From: Bacteroidales bacterium
Lineage (GTDB): Bacteria; Bacteroidota; Bacteroidia; Bacteroidales; ML635J-15
Assembly: GCA_017651185.1 (NCBI GenBank)
Contig: JAGCDJ010000025.1
Location: forward strand, 267,986 to 331,985
Direction of reading: 5' to 3'
DNA: 64,000 nt
Part shown: piece after piece, positions 26,298-35,505 of the stretch
Position numbering within the stretch: the stretch's first letter is position 1
Layout of the letters: every line of letters starts with the position of its first letter
The notes under the pieces: generated by a model
What the model was told of the DNA's origin: nothing
The model's input: only the letters and a program-made list of their open reading frames with translations
Databases searched by the model: none
Made by a program: the position numbers and the translations under genes

Positions 26298-27467
26298 TCA
26301 ATAATTAAATTCTCCTTTATCCGACTTGATTGTCAGTTTCTTGCCATCACATTTTTCGCAATGACCGATTACCTTTGCATCTACACCGAAACTCTTGCTA
26401 ATCGAAATAATTCCATTGGCAATGCTTTCTGGTACATAGAGTTCCATGCGGTGTCCCATGTTGAACACCTTGTACATTTCGCGCCAGTCGGTACCGCTTT
26501 GTTCCTGTATCAACTTGAATAGCAATGGAGTTTCGAACATATTGTCCTTCACTACATGCAGGTTGTCAACGAAGTTGAGAATCTTGGTCTGTGCACCGCC
26601 ACTGCAATGTATTATGCCGTTGATTTGCGACCTGTAATGGTTCAAGATTTCGCGGATTACCGGTGCGTAGGTACGGGTAGGTGAGAGGACAAGTTTTCCT
26701 GCATCGCTGTACGGGTCTTCGAGTTTGTCGTTGAGGTGGCATTTGCCCGAATATACGAGTTCCTGAGGTATGCCATTGTCGTAACTTTCTGGATACTTTT
26801 CGGCAAGATACTTGGCAAATACATCGTGGCGTGCCGAAGTAAGTCCATTGCTTCCCATGCCGCCGTTGTAGAAGGTTTCGTATTTTGCCTGTCCGTACGA
26901 TGCAAGACCTACGATTACATTTCCATCGCCAATTTTCTCGTTGGTTATCAAGTCGCTGCGTTTCATTCGGCAGGTTACTGTGGAATCAACGATAACAGTT
27001 CTTACAAGGTCGCCGACATCGGCGGTTTCGCCGCCGGTAAGCACAATGTTTACACCAAACTGATGCATGGTATCGCAAAATTCCTGTGTGCCGTTGATTA
27101 TTGCCGAGATAACTTCGCCAGGGATGAGCCGTTTGTTGCGTCCGATAGTCGAAGAAAGCAGTATATTGTCGGTTGCGCCAACGCAAAGCAAGTCGTCGGT
27201 GTTCATCACTATTGCATCGATGGCAATTCCTTTCCATACAGAAAGGTCGCCAGTTTCGCGCCAGTACATGTATGCAAGCGACGATTTTGTGCCGGCACCA
27301 TCGGCGTGCATTATGTTGCAGTATTCTTCGTCGCCACAGAGAATATCTGGAATTATCTTGCAGAACGACTTGGGATACAGACCTTTATCAATGTTCTTTA
27401 TTGCATTGTGGACATCTTCCTTCGAGGCAGAAACACCTCTTTGATTGTATCTGAAATTATCGGGCAT
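26298..27467 (-). CDS. purM: PurM, phosphoribosylformylglycinamidine cyclo-ligase (AIR synthetase)
   Basis: 389 residues. PurM/AIRS features: MHADGAGTKSSLAYMY (ATP/substrate motif), MNTDDLLCVGA (metal-binding aspartates) and LTGGETADVGDLV. It converts FGAM to AIR in purine synthesis in the cytoplasm. The length is slightly above the E. coli protein, as usual for Bacteroidota. It starts a short transcript with prfA. A -7 element lies 19 bases upstream of the start. Confidence 0.94.
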   Translation of the reverse strand: MPDNFRYNQRGVSASKEDVHNAIKNIDKGLYPKSFCKIIPDILCGDEEYCNIMHADGAGTKSSLAYMYWRETGDLSVWKGIAIDAIVMNTDDLLCVGATDNILLSSTIGRNKRLIPGEVISAIINGTQEFCDTMHQFGVNIVLTGGETADVGDLVRTVIVDSTVTCRMKRSDLITNEKIGDGNVIVGLASYGQAKYETFYNGGMGSNGLTSARHDVFAKYLAEKYPESYDNGIPQELVYSGKCHLNDKLEDPYSDAGKLVLSPTRTYAPVIREILNHYRSQINGIIHCSGGAQTKILNFVDNLHVVKDNMFETPLLFKLIQEQSGTDWREMYKVFNMGHRMELYVPESIANGIISISKSFGVDAKVIGHCEKCDGKKLTIKSDKGEFNY

Positions 27468-27485
27468 AACCTATTATTTTAGGGT

Positions 27486-27494
27486 GCAAATTTA
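27486..27494 (-). promoter_or_regulatory. Promoter -7 element of purM
   Basis: TAAATTTGC on the minus strand, an exact consensus match, placed 19 bases before the purM ATG. Confidence 0.65.
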
Positions 27495-27526
27495 CAAAAA
27501 AAATGATTTGCAAGAAGTCATTTGCG

Positions 27527-30500
27527 TTAGAAGTCGAGGTTAAGTGAAAGATAAAACATCGGCTTCTGAATTTCGCCGTTGTTTATGCCCCATGCCCAGT
27601 CGGCACGGATGAAGTATCCGAATAATTTGCTACGTATGCCTACGCCATATCCTGCAACAAGCGGATTGTTCTTGTTGTTAAGGATAACAGTAACAGGATA
27701 TTGTTCGTGGTAGTCGTTGTTATATGCGTTGTTTCCTCCGTATGGGTTTAGTCCGCTCCACGCCATTCCAGCATCAAAGAATCCGATTATCTGGAAGTTC
27801 TTTAAAAATTCGTTGTTTATCGGTTTACGGCTGAAATACGAAATGACAGGGAATCGCAGTTCAAAGTTTGAAACAGCAAAGTTGGTACCATTGCGGATAT
27901 TCTGGCTGAATCCGCGAAGGTTTGTCGCAACTGCCTGATATACATAATTTATTTCTGGGTCAATCTTTATGTTGGTGTTGAACATTTGTTGCGATGGCAC
28001 AACGTTTATCCAGTTGTCGATGCCTCCGAGGTAATATATCAGTTTGGCATTGCCGAAAGATGCGCTGGCAGCCGTCCTGAATGCAAAAATCAGTGAGCGG
28101 TGTATGGGCTGGTAATAGCGGAAGTCGGCACCAATAACTTCCATGTCGGTTTTTTTCTTGTCGAACTGCATAAATGCTTCGGCAAAAACCTTAAATCTTA
28201 TGCCCGACAAAATATTGATTGCCAGTTCCTTGCTGTTGTCGAATATATATTCAGTCTTTATGCTGCCCCAGTAGTCGTAGTTGTCTTTTTTCTCAAGCAT
28301 ATTGAGGTCGGTGGCATAGAAAACGTCCTTGTTCTGGCGTATATTGACTGAGAATTGCATTGCATCGACTTGCGAGAACGGGTAGCGAAGTATGTAGAAT
28401 GCCTCGTGGGTTAATGTCTTTGTGAAGTTATTTTCCAAGTCCGACACCGCCTGCCTATGAAGTACAAGTTGACGGTTCCAGCGGTGCTTTAGGTTTTCTA
28501 TTGTAAGCAGGTATTCGTTTCCATCCAGACCTACATCGAAGCGGAATCCTGCGCTAATGCGGTAGTCTTCAAACAAATCCGCAGTTCCAACCTTAAATAC
28601 CATGTTGAATCCTGGATTGAAATAGAAGGCGCTGCCAGTGTATTTCTGGTACGAACTGAAAAGGTAACTGAAGTCGACCTGCGTCATTATGTAGTTGGTG
28701 TAGAAGGTGGTGTGGTACTTTGCGGCGCGTGATGACTTTAATTCTTTCGGTTCGTCGGATTTCCTGTTAATCTTTTCCACTACTTCGGGGTCGAACGAAT
28801 AGTTGCTGATATTTATTTCCCCTTCAGTGTTTTGGGGTTCGTTGACATTCGCTTCAAAATTCGTTTCGCTGTTTTGTTTCATTTGGGCTTTATCGAACAA
28901 CTTTCTGTTCAATGTGTTGCTCGGTTTGTCATCAAGTGCATCGGTTTTGCCAGACTTGAATATCCTGAACCTGTTCTCGTTGCGATAACTGATGCCAATG
29001 TTGTTCGAGAATTTGTCGTATCCGGCATTTTGTATTCCGAACTTGTAGTTCGACATCTGTTCTGTTGTGTATGTGTACGAATAGTGCGTGGTTGTGTCGA
29101 TGAAACTTATTGCCGAATCCAACTTTGTGGTATATAGGTTTTTGACACCGTTCTTGTCGGACAGGAAGAAATATTTGTCGGCCAGTTTGAACGGCATAGT
29201 TTCCGATGCATCTGGCGTTTCTGTAACCCTGCTTACCGCTTTGCTTGCTATGTCGTACATGAAAATGTCGGTGAACTCCTGTGTGGCGATTGTGTTATCC
29301 TTTTTTGTGCCAGTCCTGTCCTCGTCGCGCTTCGATGCAAAAACTATCTGCTTCGACTTGTTCACGTATAGCGGGTCGTAGTCGTCGGCCTCGTCGTTGG
29401 TTATGTTTTCGACGGTATTGCTGGCAATGCTGTATATGAATATGTCGGACTGTCCATGGTTGAATCCGGCGAATACAATGTTCTGCCCGTCGGCTGAGTA
29501 GTCGAACGAATTAATCTTCTCCATCGATGGCATCTGTATCTCCTTTTTCTCCTTGGTTTCGAACTGATATGTCGTGTAGTATATTTCGCCCTTCTTTTCA
29601 ATTATAAATCCGAGCATCTTTCCCGAAGGATGCCATCTGATTATAGGGTAGGTGTTGTCGATAATCTGGTCGAGCATGTGTTCGCGGCGGAAAATTTTCT
29701 TTGTTTTCCCCGTGCCGAAGTCGTGAACCTTTATCCAGTATTTGCCGAACTTGTTTTCGCTCCATGCCATCATGTCGCTGTTGGAATTGTACTGTGCCTG
29801 TGCGTAGGTCACGTTCTTGCGGTTGCGCTTTAGCACTTCTTCGCCCTGCGGTTCGTCGGCTGTGGCGTTAAAGTCCTCGTATTGTGTTTTATAGTATTCT
29901 GTCCAGTTTTCCTGCAAGGTCTTGAGGTTTGCACCAAGCACATACATGAATGCGCTTTCGACGCTCTTTGTGATCCTCGTCAGGTACACGATGTTTGAAA
30001 TGACCTGTGGTCCGTATGTCCTTGCCACGTAGTTCCATATTGCAAAACCCATAATTTCAGCGTCGGTTCCTGACAACTGGTTGATATTCTTGAATTTGTT
30101 GGACAGCGAATATACTTTGTTGATGTTGTCGGCATCGGCATCCCAGTCGCGCGATACGTACGCTACAAGTCCGCTCGTGTACCATTCGGGCATTCCTATT
30201 AGAGTGTTGTTTGCAATCTTGTTCTTTATGTTCGAACCGTAGATTATTTCGTTGAGGATAATGTTGGTAATTGCAGCGACTACTTGTTCGTGGAATTTTT
30301 GACGGTCGATTTCTGTATAAACGAAAGCAATATTGTCGATTACTTTTAGCGTTCCGCCGATGTTGTATTCGTCGGCATCGGTATTTAACCCTATGTTGCT
30401 CTGCCTGAAATCGGAAAGATTCTGGAACAGGACAAGTATCATGCGCTTTTCGAGTTTGTGGTCGAAAAATGTTTCGAGTTGGGGAATCATTTCCGCTGCA

Positions 30501-30745
30501 ATTCCGCTTGCCATTTCGGCCATGTCGCTGCCTCCGGCGTAGAAGTATGTGTCGAATTGCTGATGCCTATAGTAGTACCATTCGAACTCCTCGAACTGCA
30601 CGCGGTTCTTGCCGAATCGCATCTGGTGTCCGTTGTAGAATTGTGCACTTGCTGGTATTATGATAATACCGGCAAGCACGAGCAGCAATATTTTTTTGAG
30701 CCAATTCAACTTGCAGTCAAGTTTGGGCGTGCAAGTTACTAACAT
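27527..30745 (-). CDS. Outer-membrane protein: peptidase-like N-terminus, TolB-type propeller, Omp85-like barrel
   Basis: 1072 residues. After a signal peptide (ends near PASAQ), residues 40-290 resemble a gluzincin-like metallopeptidase fold (FHEQVVAAITNIILNEIIYG, GMPEWYTSGLVAYV) but with no HExxH, so probably not catalytic. Residues 300-580 contain PD40/WD40-like propeller repeats (WHPSGKMLGFI, FDYSADGQNIVFAGF, IVFASKRDEDRTG). The last 350 residues look like an Omp85/surface-antigen barrel: NLRGFSQNIRNG (the LRGF motif of strand loop 6) and FFDAGMAWSG, ending in LSLNLDF. This is a known kind of Bacteroidota protein of unclear role, perhaps in outer-membrane assembly or secretion. Confidence 0.75.
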   Translation of the reverse strand: MLVTCTPKLDCKLNWLKKILLLVLAGIIIIPASAQFYNGHQMRFGKNRVQFEEFEWYYYRHQQFDTYFYAGGSDMAEMASGIAAEMIPQLETFFDHKLEKRMILVLFQNLSDFRQSNIGLNTDADEYNIGGTLKVIDNIAFVYTEIDRQKFHEQVVAAITNIILNEIIYGSNIKNKIANNTLIGMPEWYTSGLVAYVSRDWDADADNINKVYSLSNKFKNINQLSGTDAEIMGFAIWNYVARTYGPQVISNIVYLTRITKSVESAFMYVLGANLKTLQENWTEYYKTQYEDFNATADEPQGEEVLKRNRKNVTYAQAQYNSNSDMMAWSENKFGKYWIKVHDFGTGKTKKIFRREHMLDQIIDNTYPIIRWHPSGKMLGFIIEKKGEIYYTTYQFETKEKKEIQMPSMEKINSFDYSADGQNIVFAGFNHGQSDIFIYSIASNTVENITNDEADDYDPLYVNKSKQIVFASKRDEDRTGTKKDNTIATQEFTDIFMYDIASKAVSRVTETPDASETMPFKLADKYFFLSDKNGVKNLYTTKLDSAISFIDTTTHYSYTYTTEQMSNYKFGIQNAGYDKFSNNIGISYRNENRFRIFKSGKTDALDDKPSNTLNRKLFDKAQMKQNSETNFEANVNEPQNTEGEINISNYSFDPEVVEKINRKSDEPKELKSSRAAKYHTTFYTNYIMTQVDFSYLFSSYQKYTGSAFYFNPGFNMVFKVGTADLFEDYRISAGFRFDVGLDGNEYLLTIENLKHRWNRQLVLHRQAVSDLENNFTKTLTHEAFYILRYPFSQVDAMQFSVNIRQNKDVFYATDLNMLEKKDNYDYWGSIKTEYIFDNSKELAINILSGIRFKVFAEAFMQFDKKKTDMEVIGADFRYYQPIHRSLIFAFRTAASASFGNAKLIYYLGGIDNWINVVPSQQMFNTNIKIDPEINYVYQAVATNLRGFSQNIRNGTNFAVSNFELRFPVISYFSRKPINNEFLKNFQIIGFFDAGMAWSGLNPYGGNNAYNNDYHEQYPVTVILNNKNNPLVAGYGVGIRSKLFGYFIRADWAWGINNGEIQKPMFYLSLNLDF

Positions 30746-30774
30746 TTTGGCAATCTTCAGTTCTTTTTGTCGCT

Positions 30775-30802
30775 AAAAAAATGGCGACTTTCGAGCCGCC
30801 AT
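30775..30802 (-). terminator. Terminator after the small barrel gene
   Basis: On the minus strand ATGGCGGC and GTCGCCAT form a hairpin (one mismatch at the apex) followed by six T, 8 bases after the stop codon. Confidence 0.75.
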
Positions 30803-30810
30803 TCTATTTC

Positions 30811-31506
30811 TTAAAACATCAGTCCGAGTTTGAATGTCAGGACCTCTACTTTTTGCTTTCGTGCTGGTAGTACTACTGTTTGCAAAATGCTTGGGTCTTT
30901 TATCTCGATGCTATGGTTGCCAAGCATGTTGTAGTGTACGCCCAAACTTATGTGCTTGCCGAGCAGAATGCCACCGCCTGCCTGCCATGCAAAGGCGTTT
31001 GATAGTCTGAACTCTGTCAGGTCGTCGCTCCATCCTTCGGGGGTAACGTACATAAGACCAAGACCTGCCCCGCCTTCGGCATACAGACCGAAGAAACTGC
31101 CGAAATAGCACTTATAACTGGCGCCTAGCAATATCGGAAAGTTTATGTAGTTGGGTTTTGTCTTTTTAACTTGATTATATTTTTCTCGCTCTGTCGAATT
31201 CAACTGGTTCCATATTGCATCTACACTGATGAATATGCCTAGTCCGAAGTCGAAATGGTAGTCGGCCTTGAAACCAAGACCAGCACCCATCGAAGCATTT
31301 CCGTATGTAGTCAGTATTGACGGATAACCTAATAAAATTGGTCCTGATTGTGGCGGATTTGCTGCAAATTCTCCTACGGGCAATGCCCCTATGAAGTTTA
31401 GTGTGAAACCTCCGCCCGATTGCGGCGTTTGAAATTGTGCATTTGTTATTCCTGCTGTTGTCGCAACAATGATGATTGCTGCCAATAATTTTCTAAAAGT
31501 CTTCAT
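30811..31506 (-). CDS. Small outer-membrane beta-barrel protein
   Basis: 231 residues from the ATG at 31506 (MKTFRKLLAAIIIVATT); an upstream in-frame start at 31527 adds a seven-residue extension without signal-peptide character. A signal peptide ends near TNAQ. The body has alternating strands (FGSFFGLYAEGGAGLGLMYV, AFAWQAGGGILLGKHISLGVHY) and ends with LTFKLGLMF, a C-terminal Phe strand typical of porin-like barrels of the OmpA/PorT-like fold. No further function recognised. A TAATTTTG element lies shortly upstream. Confidence 0.75.
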   Translation of the reverse strand: MKTFRKLLAAIIIVATTAGITNAQFQTPQSGGGFTLNFIGALPVGEFAANPPQSGPILLGYPSILTTYGNASMGAGLGFKADYHFDFGLGIFISVDAIWNQLNSTEREKYNQVKKTKPNYINFPILLGASYKCYFGSFFGLYAEGGAGLGLMYVTPEGWSDDLTEFRLSNAFAWQAGGGILLGKHISLGVHYNMLGNHSIEIKDPSILQTVVLPARKQKVEVLTFKLGLMF

Positions 31507-31640
31507 ACATAAATATTTATGGTACAAAATTAATTAAAAGTGGGTTTTGTGGACTATATGTGCTTTGTAATTATATTAATGGTTGTTTTATTTCTATAAA
31601 TGTTAATGTGTTGATTGCCTTGTGATTAAGTGTTGGCGTG

Positions 31641-32504
31641 TTACAACGCCATTAATATGATGGTCGCGAGTGCCAAAATTCCTCCTATGAGGTTGAGTTT
31701 GCTCATTTTTTCCTTGAAAAATGCCATGCCGATGATAATTGACAGCAAAATAGTAGATGTGTTGCATATTCCATATAACGATGAGTTGGAGATAATTTTG
31801 CTGTTCATTGCTTTGATTATAAAGAATATTGAACCGAAATTGAACGAGCCGAGCAATATTCCAAGCAACCAAGTTTTGGCGTTGAGAAAATTGCGTAAGG
31901 TGCCGCGTTTCACTGTGGCGTATATCATTCCGCAGACGAATGATATGGCAAAGAGTGTGGCTGTAAACAAGGCGGCATCGTCGAAAATGCCAAAGGTTTC
32001 GCGCGAATATATGACAAGCGAATCGTTTGCTCCCATGAAAATGAAAATTGCAGTCGGGAGGATAAACTTCCAGATGTCGGTTTTCGTCTTGCTGGCAGTA
32101 GGTTTATAGGTGCATAGGAATATTGAGACGACTGCAAGTACGATGGAAATTATTTTCGTTGCCGATACTGGGTCCCCGTACATGACTATCGAAAAAAGCA
32201 TGGGTATTACTAGCGACATCTTGCTTGCAACGGTGGTAATGACTATGCCCGTCTTGCGCGAAGATATTCCTACTAGGAAGAACGTTGCAATGAACAGGAA
32301 ACCGAGCAGTAAACTTATCGGAAACCAGTTTGCCGAAACAATGTGGTTGACGGGGAAGTCTCCGAATATTGTGAACCCCAGTAGTGTTGCGGTAAGGTAA
32401 TTGACTACAATACAATTGATTAGCGGAGCATTCTTTGTGCCTATCAGTTTGAATACAACAAATATTCCGATGAAAGATATTATGCAGAGTATTATCCAGA
32501 CCAT
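31641..32504 (-). CDS. DMT-superfamily (EamA-like) transporter
   Basis: 287 residues with ten hydrophobic segments in two halves, as in EamA/RhaT-type drug/metabolite transporters of the inner membrane (C-terminal segment SKLNLIGGILALATIILMAL). Substrate unknown. The ATG lies directly after the T8 tract of a strong hairpin terminator that follows dnaA, so expression must depend on read-through or on an unseen promoter. Confidence 0.8.
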   Translation of the reverse strand: MVWIILCIISFIGIFVVFKLIGTKNAPLINCIVVNYLTATLLGFTIFGDFPVNHIVSANWFPISLLLGFLFIATFFLVGISSRKTGIVITTVASKMSLVIPMLFSIVMYGDPVSATKIISIVLAVVSIFLCTYKPTASKTKTDIWKFILPTAIFIFMGANDSLVIYSRETFGIFDDAALFTATLFAISFVCGMIYATVKRGTLRNFLNAKTWLLGILLGSFNFGSIFFIIKAMNSKIISNSSLYGICNTSTILLSIIIGMAFFKEKMSKLNLIGGILALATIILMAL

Positions 32505-32530
32505 AAAAAAAATGGGGGATGGCTCCCCCT
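32505..32530 (-). terminator. Terminator/attenuator between dnaA and the DMT transporter
   Basis: On the minus strand GGGGGA and TCCCCC pair around GCCA and are followed by A and eight T. The T tract touches the DMT start codon (32502-32504). Confidence 0.85.
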
Positions 32531-32554
32531 AAAAATATTTGAGTTGTATATATG

Positions 32555-33979
32555 TTACATTTTAAGTCTCTTTTCTATTTCGTCAAGGTCCTGCTTGAAA
32601 CTCTTGTCGGTATCGATGAGGTTGTTGACCGTCTTGCAGGCATGGAGAACTGTTGCATGGTCCTTGTTGCCGATTGCGTTGCCGATTACTGCAAGCGAGC
32701 ACTTTGTCATGTTCTTTGCGAAGTACATTGCGATCTGGCGTGCCTGTACGATTTCACGCTTTCGGGTCTTGCTGCTGAGTACGTCGACCGACATCGAGAA
32801 GTAGTTGCATACAACCTTTTGTATGTAGTCGATTGATATTTCGCGTTGTGTGTTCTTAACAAGTTTATCAATCATGCCCTTTGCAAGTTCGAGGGTGATT
32901 TCCTTCTTGTTGAGCGTTGCCTGTGCAAGGAGGGAAATGAGTGTTCCTTCGAGTTCGCGTACATTGTTGGTTACGTGTGATGCAATGTATTCGAGGATTT
33001 CTTCCTTTATCTCGATTCCGTCCTTGTAGGTTTTGCGCTTCAATATCTTTATTCTAGTTTCGAAGTCTGGTTCCTGCAAGTCTGCGGCGAGTCCCCATTT
33101 GAATCTCGAAAGCAGTCGTTCCTCCATTCCGTTCAAATCGACCGGTGCCTTGTCTGATGTGAGGATTAACTGTTTCTGGTGCTGATGCAGGTGGTTGAAT
33201 ATCTGGAAGAAAACTTCCTGTGTGCCCTGCTTGTCGGCAAAGTACTGTACATCGTCGAGTATCAGCACGTCAATCATCTGGTAAAAGTGGATGAAATCGT
33301 TGCGGTTGTTGTCGCGTGTTGCCTGCATGTACTGTGTAAGGAACTTGTTTGCATCAACGTAGAGGACAACTTTGTCGGGGAAGTTTTTCTTTACTTCGAG
33401 ACCTATTGCGTTTGCCAGGTGGGTTTTGCCGAGACCCGAGCCACCGTAAATGAACAGAGGATTGAACGATGTGCCAGCTGGATTTCCAGCAACTGCGAAG
33501 CCTGCAGCCCTTGCGAGACGGTTGCATTCGCCCTCAACGTAGTTGTCGAAAGTATATTCAGGATTCAAGTGCGGGTCTATCTGAATTTTCTTGAGACCTG
33601 GCATTGCGTATGTGCTTATGGGTTCGTTGACACTCTTGGAGATGGTCTTCGATACGTTGGGTATTTCCTTTGGAACACCGTTTGACGGCATGCGGTAGGT
33701 CACTTCCTTGCCAATGTTCTGGTCGTTGCTTACAACAACCCTGTAGTCAAGTTTGGCATCGGGACCTATAACCCTATGCAGCGTCATCGCCATAAGGTCG
33801 AGGTAATGCTCCTCCAGATACTCGTATACGAACGGACTTTGAACCTGTATGGTAAGCAGGTTTCCTTTCAGTTCGACAGGTACTATGGGGGCAAACCATG
33901 TGTTGAATGCAGGTTTCGACAAATTCTCCTGAATAATCTTAAGGCATTTAGCCCAAACTTCCTCGCAATTAGTTGACAT
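32555..33979 (-). CDS. dnaA: DnaA, chromosomal replication initiator
   Basis: 474 residues with the four DnaA domains: domain I (1-80, with FNTWFAPIVPVEL), a short linker, the AAA+ domain with Walker A GGSGLGKTH (179-187) and Walker B ILDDVQ (about 240-245), and the C-terminal DNA-binding domain with the signature KDHATVLHACKTV. It binds DnaA boxes and melts the origin. The upstream 522-base gap holds DnaA-box-like sequences. Confidence 0.97.
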   Translation of the reverse strand: MSTNCEEVWAKCLKIIQENLSKPAFNTWFAPIVPVELKGNLLTIQVQSPFVYEYLEEHYLDLMAMTLHRVIGPDAKLDYRVVVSNDQNIGKEVTYRMPSNGVPKEIPNVSKTISKSVNEPISTYAMPGLKKIQIDPHLNPEYTFDNYVEGECNRLARAAGFAVAGNPAGTSFNPLFIYGGSGLGKTHLANAIGLEVKKNFPDKVVLYVDANKFLTQYMQATRDNNRNDFIHFYQMIDVLILDDVQYFADKQGTQEVFFQIFNHLHQHQKQLILTSDKAPVDLNGMEERLLSRFKWGLAADLQEPDFETRIKILKRKTYKDGIEIKEEILEYIASHVTNNVRELEGTLISLLAQATLNKKEITLELAKGMIDKLVKNTQREISIDYIQKVVCNYFSMSVDVLSSKTRKREIVQARQIAMYFAKNMTKCSLAVIGNAIGNKDHATVLHACKTVNNLIDTDKSFKQDLDEIEKRLKM

Positions 33980-34501
33980 CAGTCTATATCCTTATTTTTA
34001 CGTTAAACAATAATTTTGTGCGCAGACGATGAAGGAATGAGAAAAACTTTCCAAAAAATCCTTTTTTCAAAAAATTTTCCAAAACCAGACACTTTGCGAT
34101 AGATTTGGAGTGTTCCAATAACTATCTGTGTTTCTTAATTTTAGAGGGTCAAAAACCCAAACTCAATATTCTTTTTCCTGCACCATTTTTGCAGCCCATA
34201 AAAGTACTCATATCTTTCTCTCTGACCAAACTTTTTTGGCATTTTTTTCTGCTTTTTTGCACCTTTTTTTCAAGGGGGACATTATCAAAAATGTATAGTT
34301 ATCAACTTGAAGCAATAGTTGATAATAAACCATGCAATATATTTGTATACACTTAGTTATAAATTGTTTAAAAATAGATAGTAACAATTAATTGTTTAGT
34401 AATCGGCAATTTACAAAAAAATACTGCCAAAATATGCTTTATGTGTGATGATGTATGCAGAAAAAATGCTAAAAACTGCTAAATGTAATATATTCAGCTT
34501 A
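33980..34501. other. AT-rich non-coding region upstream of dnaA, possible oriC
   Basis: 522 bases without a gene. They contain long A and T runs, TTATCAAAA at 34282, TTATCAACT at 34299-34307 and its exact inverted copy AGTTGATAA at 34317-34325. These resemble DnaA boxes (TTATCCACA) with changes at positions 6 and 9. Together with the position next to dnaA this suggests the origin or the dnaA autoregulatory region. No TAnnTTTG promoter for dnaA was recognised. Confidence 0.45.
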
Positions 34502-35494
34502 TTAAATAATCATGAGGTTGCAACCTCGTACATCGGCACTGTCGAAACGACCCGAAACGGTGAATGTTCCATCGTCGAAAACCTGTCCTAGATCGGAGGT
34601 CTGAATGAAGCAGCATGAGTAAATATTTGCAAGGTCGATCACGTTTATTGCTCCGCTTCCCGATTTGTGCACCGACAGTGGATCGTTGGTTTCTCTTGCC
34701 AGCACTTTCATCGTATTGCTGCACCTATAAATACCATCGCCTTGAGAGTATGCCTGCGATAGCAGTTCGGTCATGCCATATTCGGAATGGACTTTTTGCA
34801 CACCTAAGGATTTATTCAGGATGTCGTGTAATTCTGAACGGACAATTTCTTTCCGCCGTCCTTTCATCCCGCCGGTTTCCATTACTATTCCATGTTTTAT
34901 CTGCAGATTGTATTTTTCTGCAAAGTCGAGAAGGGCAAAACTTACACCTATAAGAATATATTTTTCTCCATTGTCCTCTAGACGGCAAATGCGTTCGTAC
35001 AGTTCCTTGTGGTCGTTCAGGAAGAACCCGCTCATGCTGTGTGCCGACTGGCGGATTAACTCGTCAACCATATATACTAGACTCGAACCTGTGCGTTCCA
35101 GGTAGGCGGGTAGCAGACCAAGTATGCATAGTTCCGACGGTTCGCCATAGAACTGCCTGAATCCTGACATGAAAGTCCGCTTATATATGTTTGCATCGGC
35201 TACGTAATGGGATGACGGAACGTTTCCAGTAGTACTGCTCGACGTAAAGACAATTTCTGCATTCATGTCGTCGCATATTACCTTGTGCGATTTGAAAAAT
35301 TCAACCGGCATAAATGGAATGTCTTCGATGTAGTTTACCATACCAACGTCGATGTTGAGCAAGTCGCAGTATCTATGATATATGTGGTTGTGCATATATT
35401 GGAAACTAAAGGCCTGCATTGCAAGCCTTTCAAAGTTTTCTTGTGCCGTAGTCGAATCTAGTGCGGCAATGTATTTTTCAAGTTCAGGGAACAT
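34502..35494 (-). CDS. LuxE/acyl-protein synthetase-like protein
   Basis: 330 residues. It shows the ANL-like pattern of acyl-protein synthetases (LuxE) and phenylacetate-CoA-ligase relatives: the phosphate-binding loop FTSSSTTGN, the MSGFFLNDH region, METGGMKGRRKEI, the adenine motif SEYGMTELLSQAY and a late GRFDSADVRGCNL. Such enzymes activate a carboxylic acid as an acyl-adenylate and pass it to a protein or thiol. In Bacteroidota relatives sit in lipid or surface-glycan loci; the substrate here is unknown. It follows the secreted protein gene by 11 bases, so they form an operon. Confidence 0.8.
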   Translation of the reverse strand: MFPELEKYIAALDSTTAQENFERLAMQAFSFQYMHNHIYHRYCDLLNIDVGMVNYIEDIPFMPVEFFKSHKVICDDMNAEIVFTSSSTTGNVPSSHYVADANIYKRTFMSGFRQFYGEPSELCILGLLPAYLERTGSSLVYMVDELIRQSAHSMSGFFLNDHKELYERICRLEDNGEKYILIGVSFALLDFAEKYNLQIKHGIVMETGGMKGRRKEIVRSELHDILNKSLGVQKVHSEYGMTELLSQAYSQGDGIYRCSNTMKVLARETNDPLSVHKSGSGAINVIDLANIYSCCFIQTSDLGQVFDDGTFTVSGRFDSADVRGCNLMII

Positions 35495-35505
35495 CCTGCG
35501 CCCGT

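Noticed and set aside
26736..27482. Plus-strand ORF of 248 codons
   Set aside because: Antisense to purM, which is a clear complete gene.
34195..34262. TTTTTGCAC-like words on the plus strand as promoters upstream of dnaA
   Set aside because: They lack the TA at the correct distance and no plus-strand gene follows.
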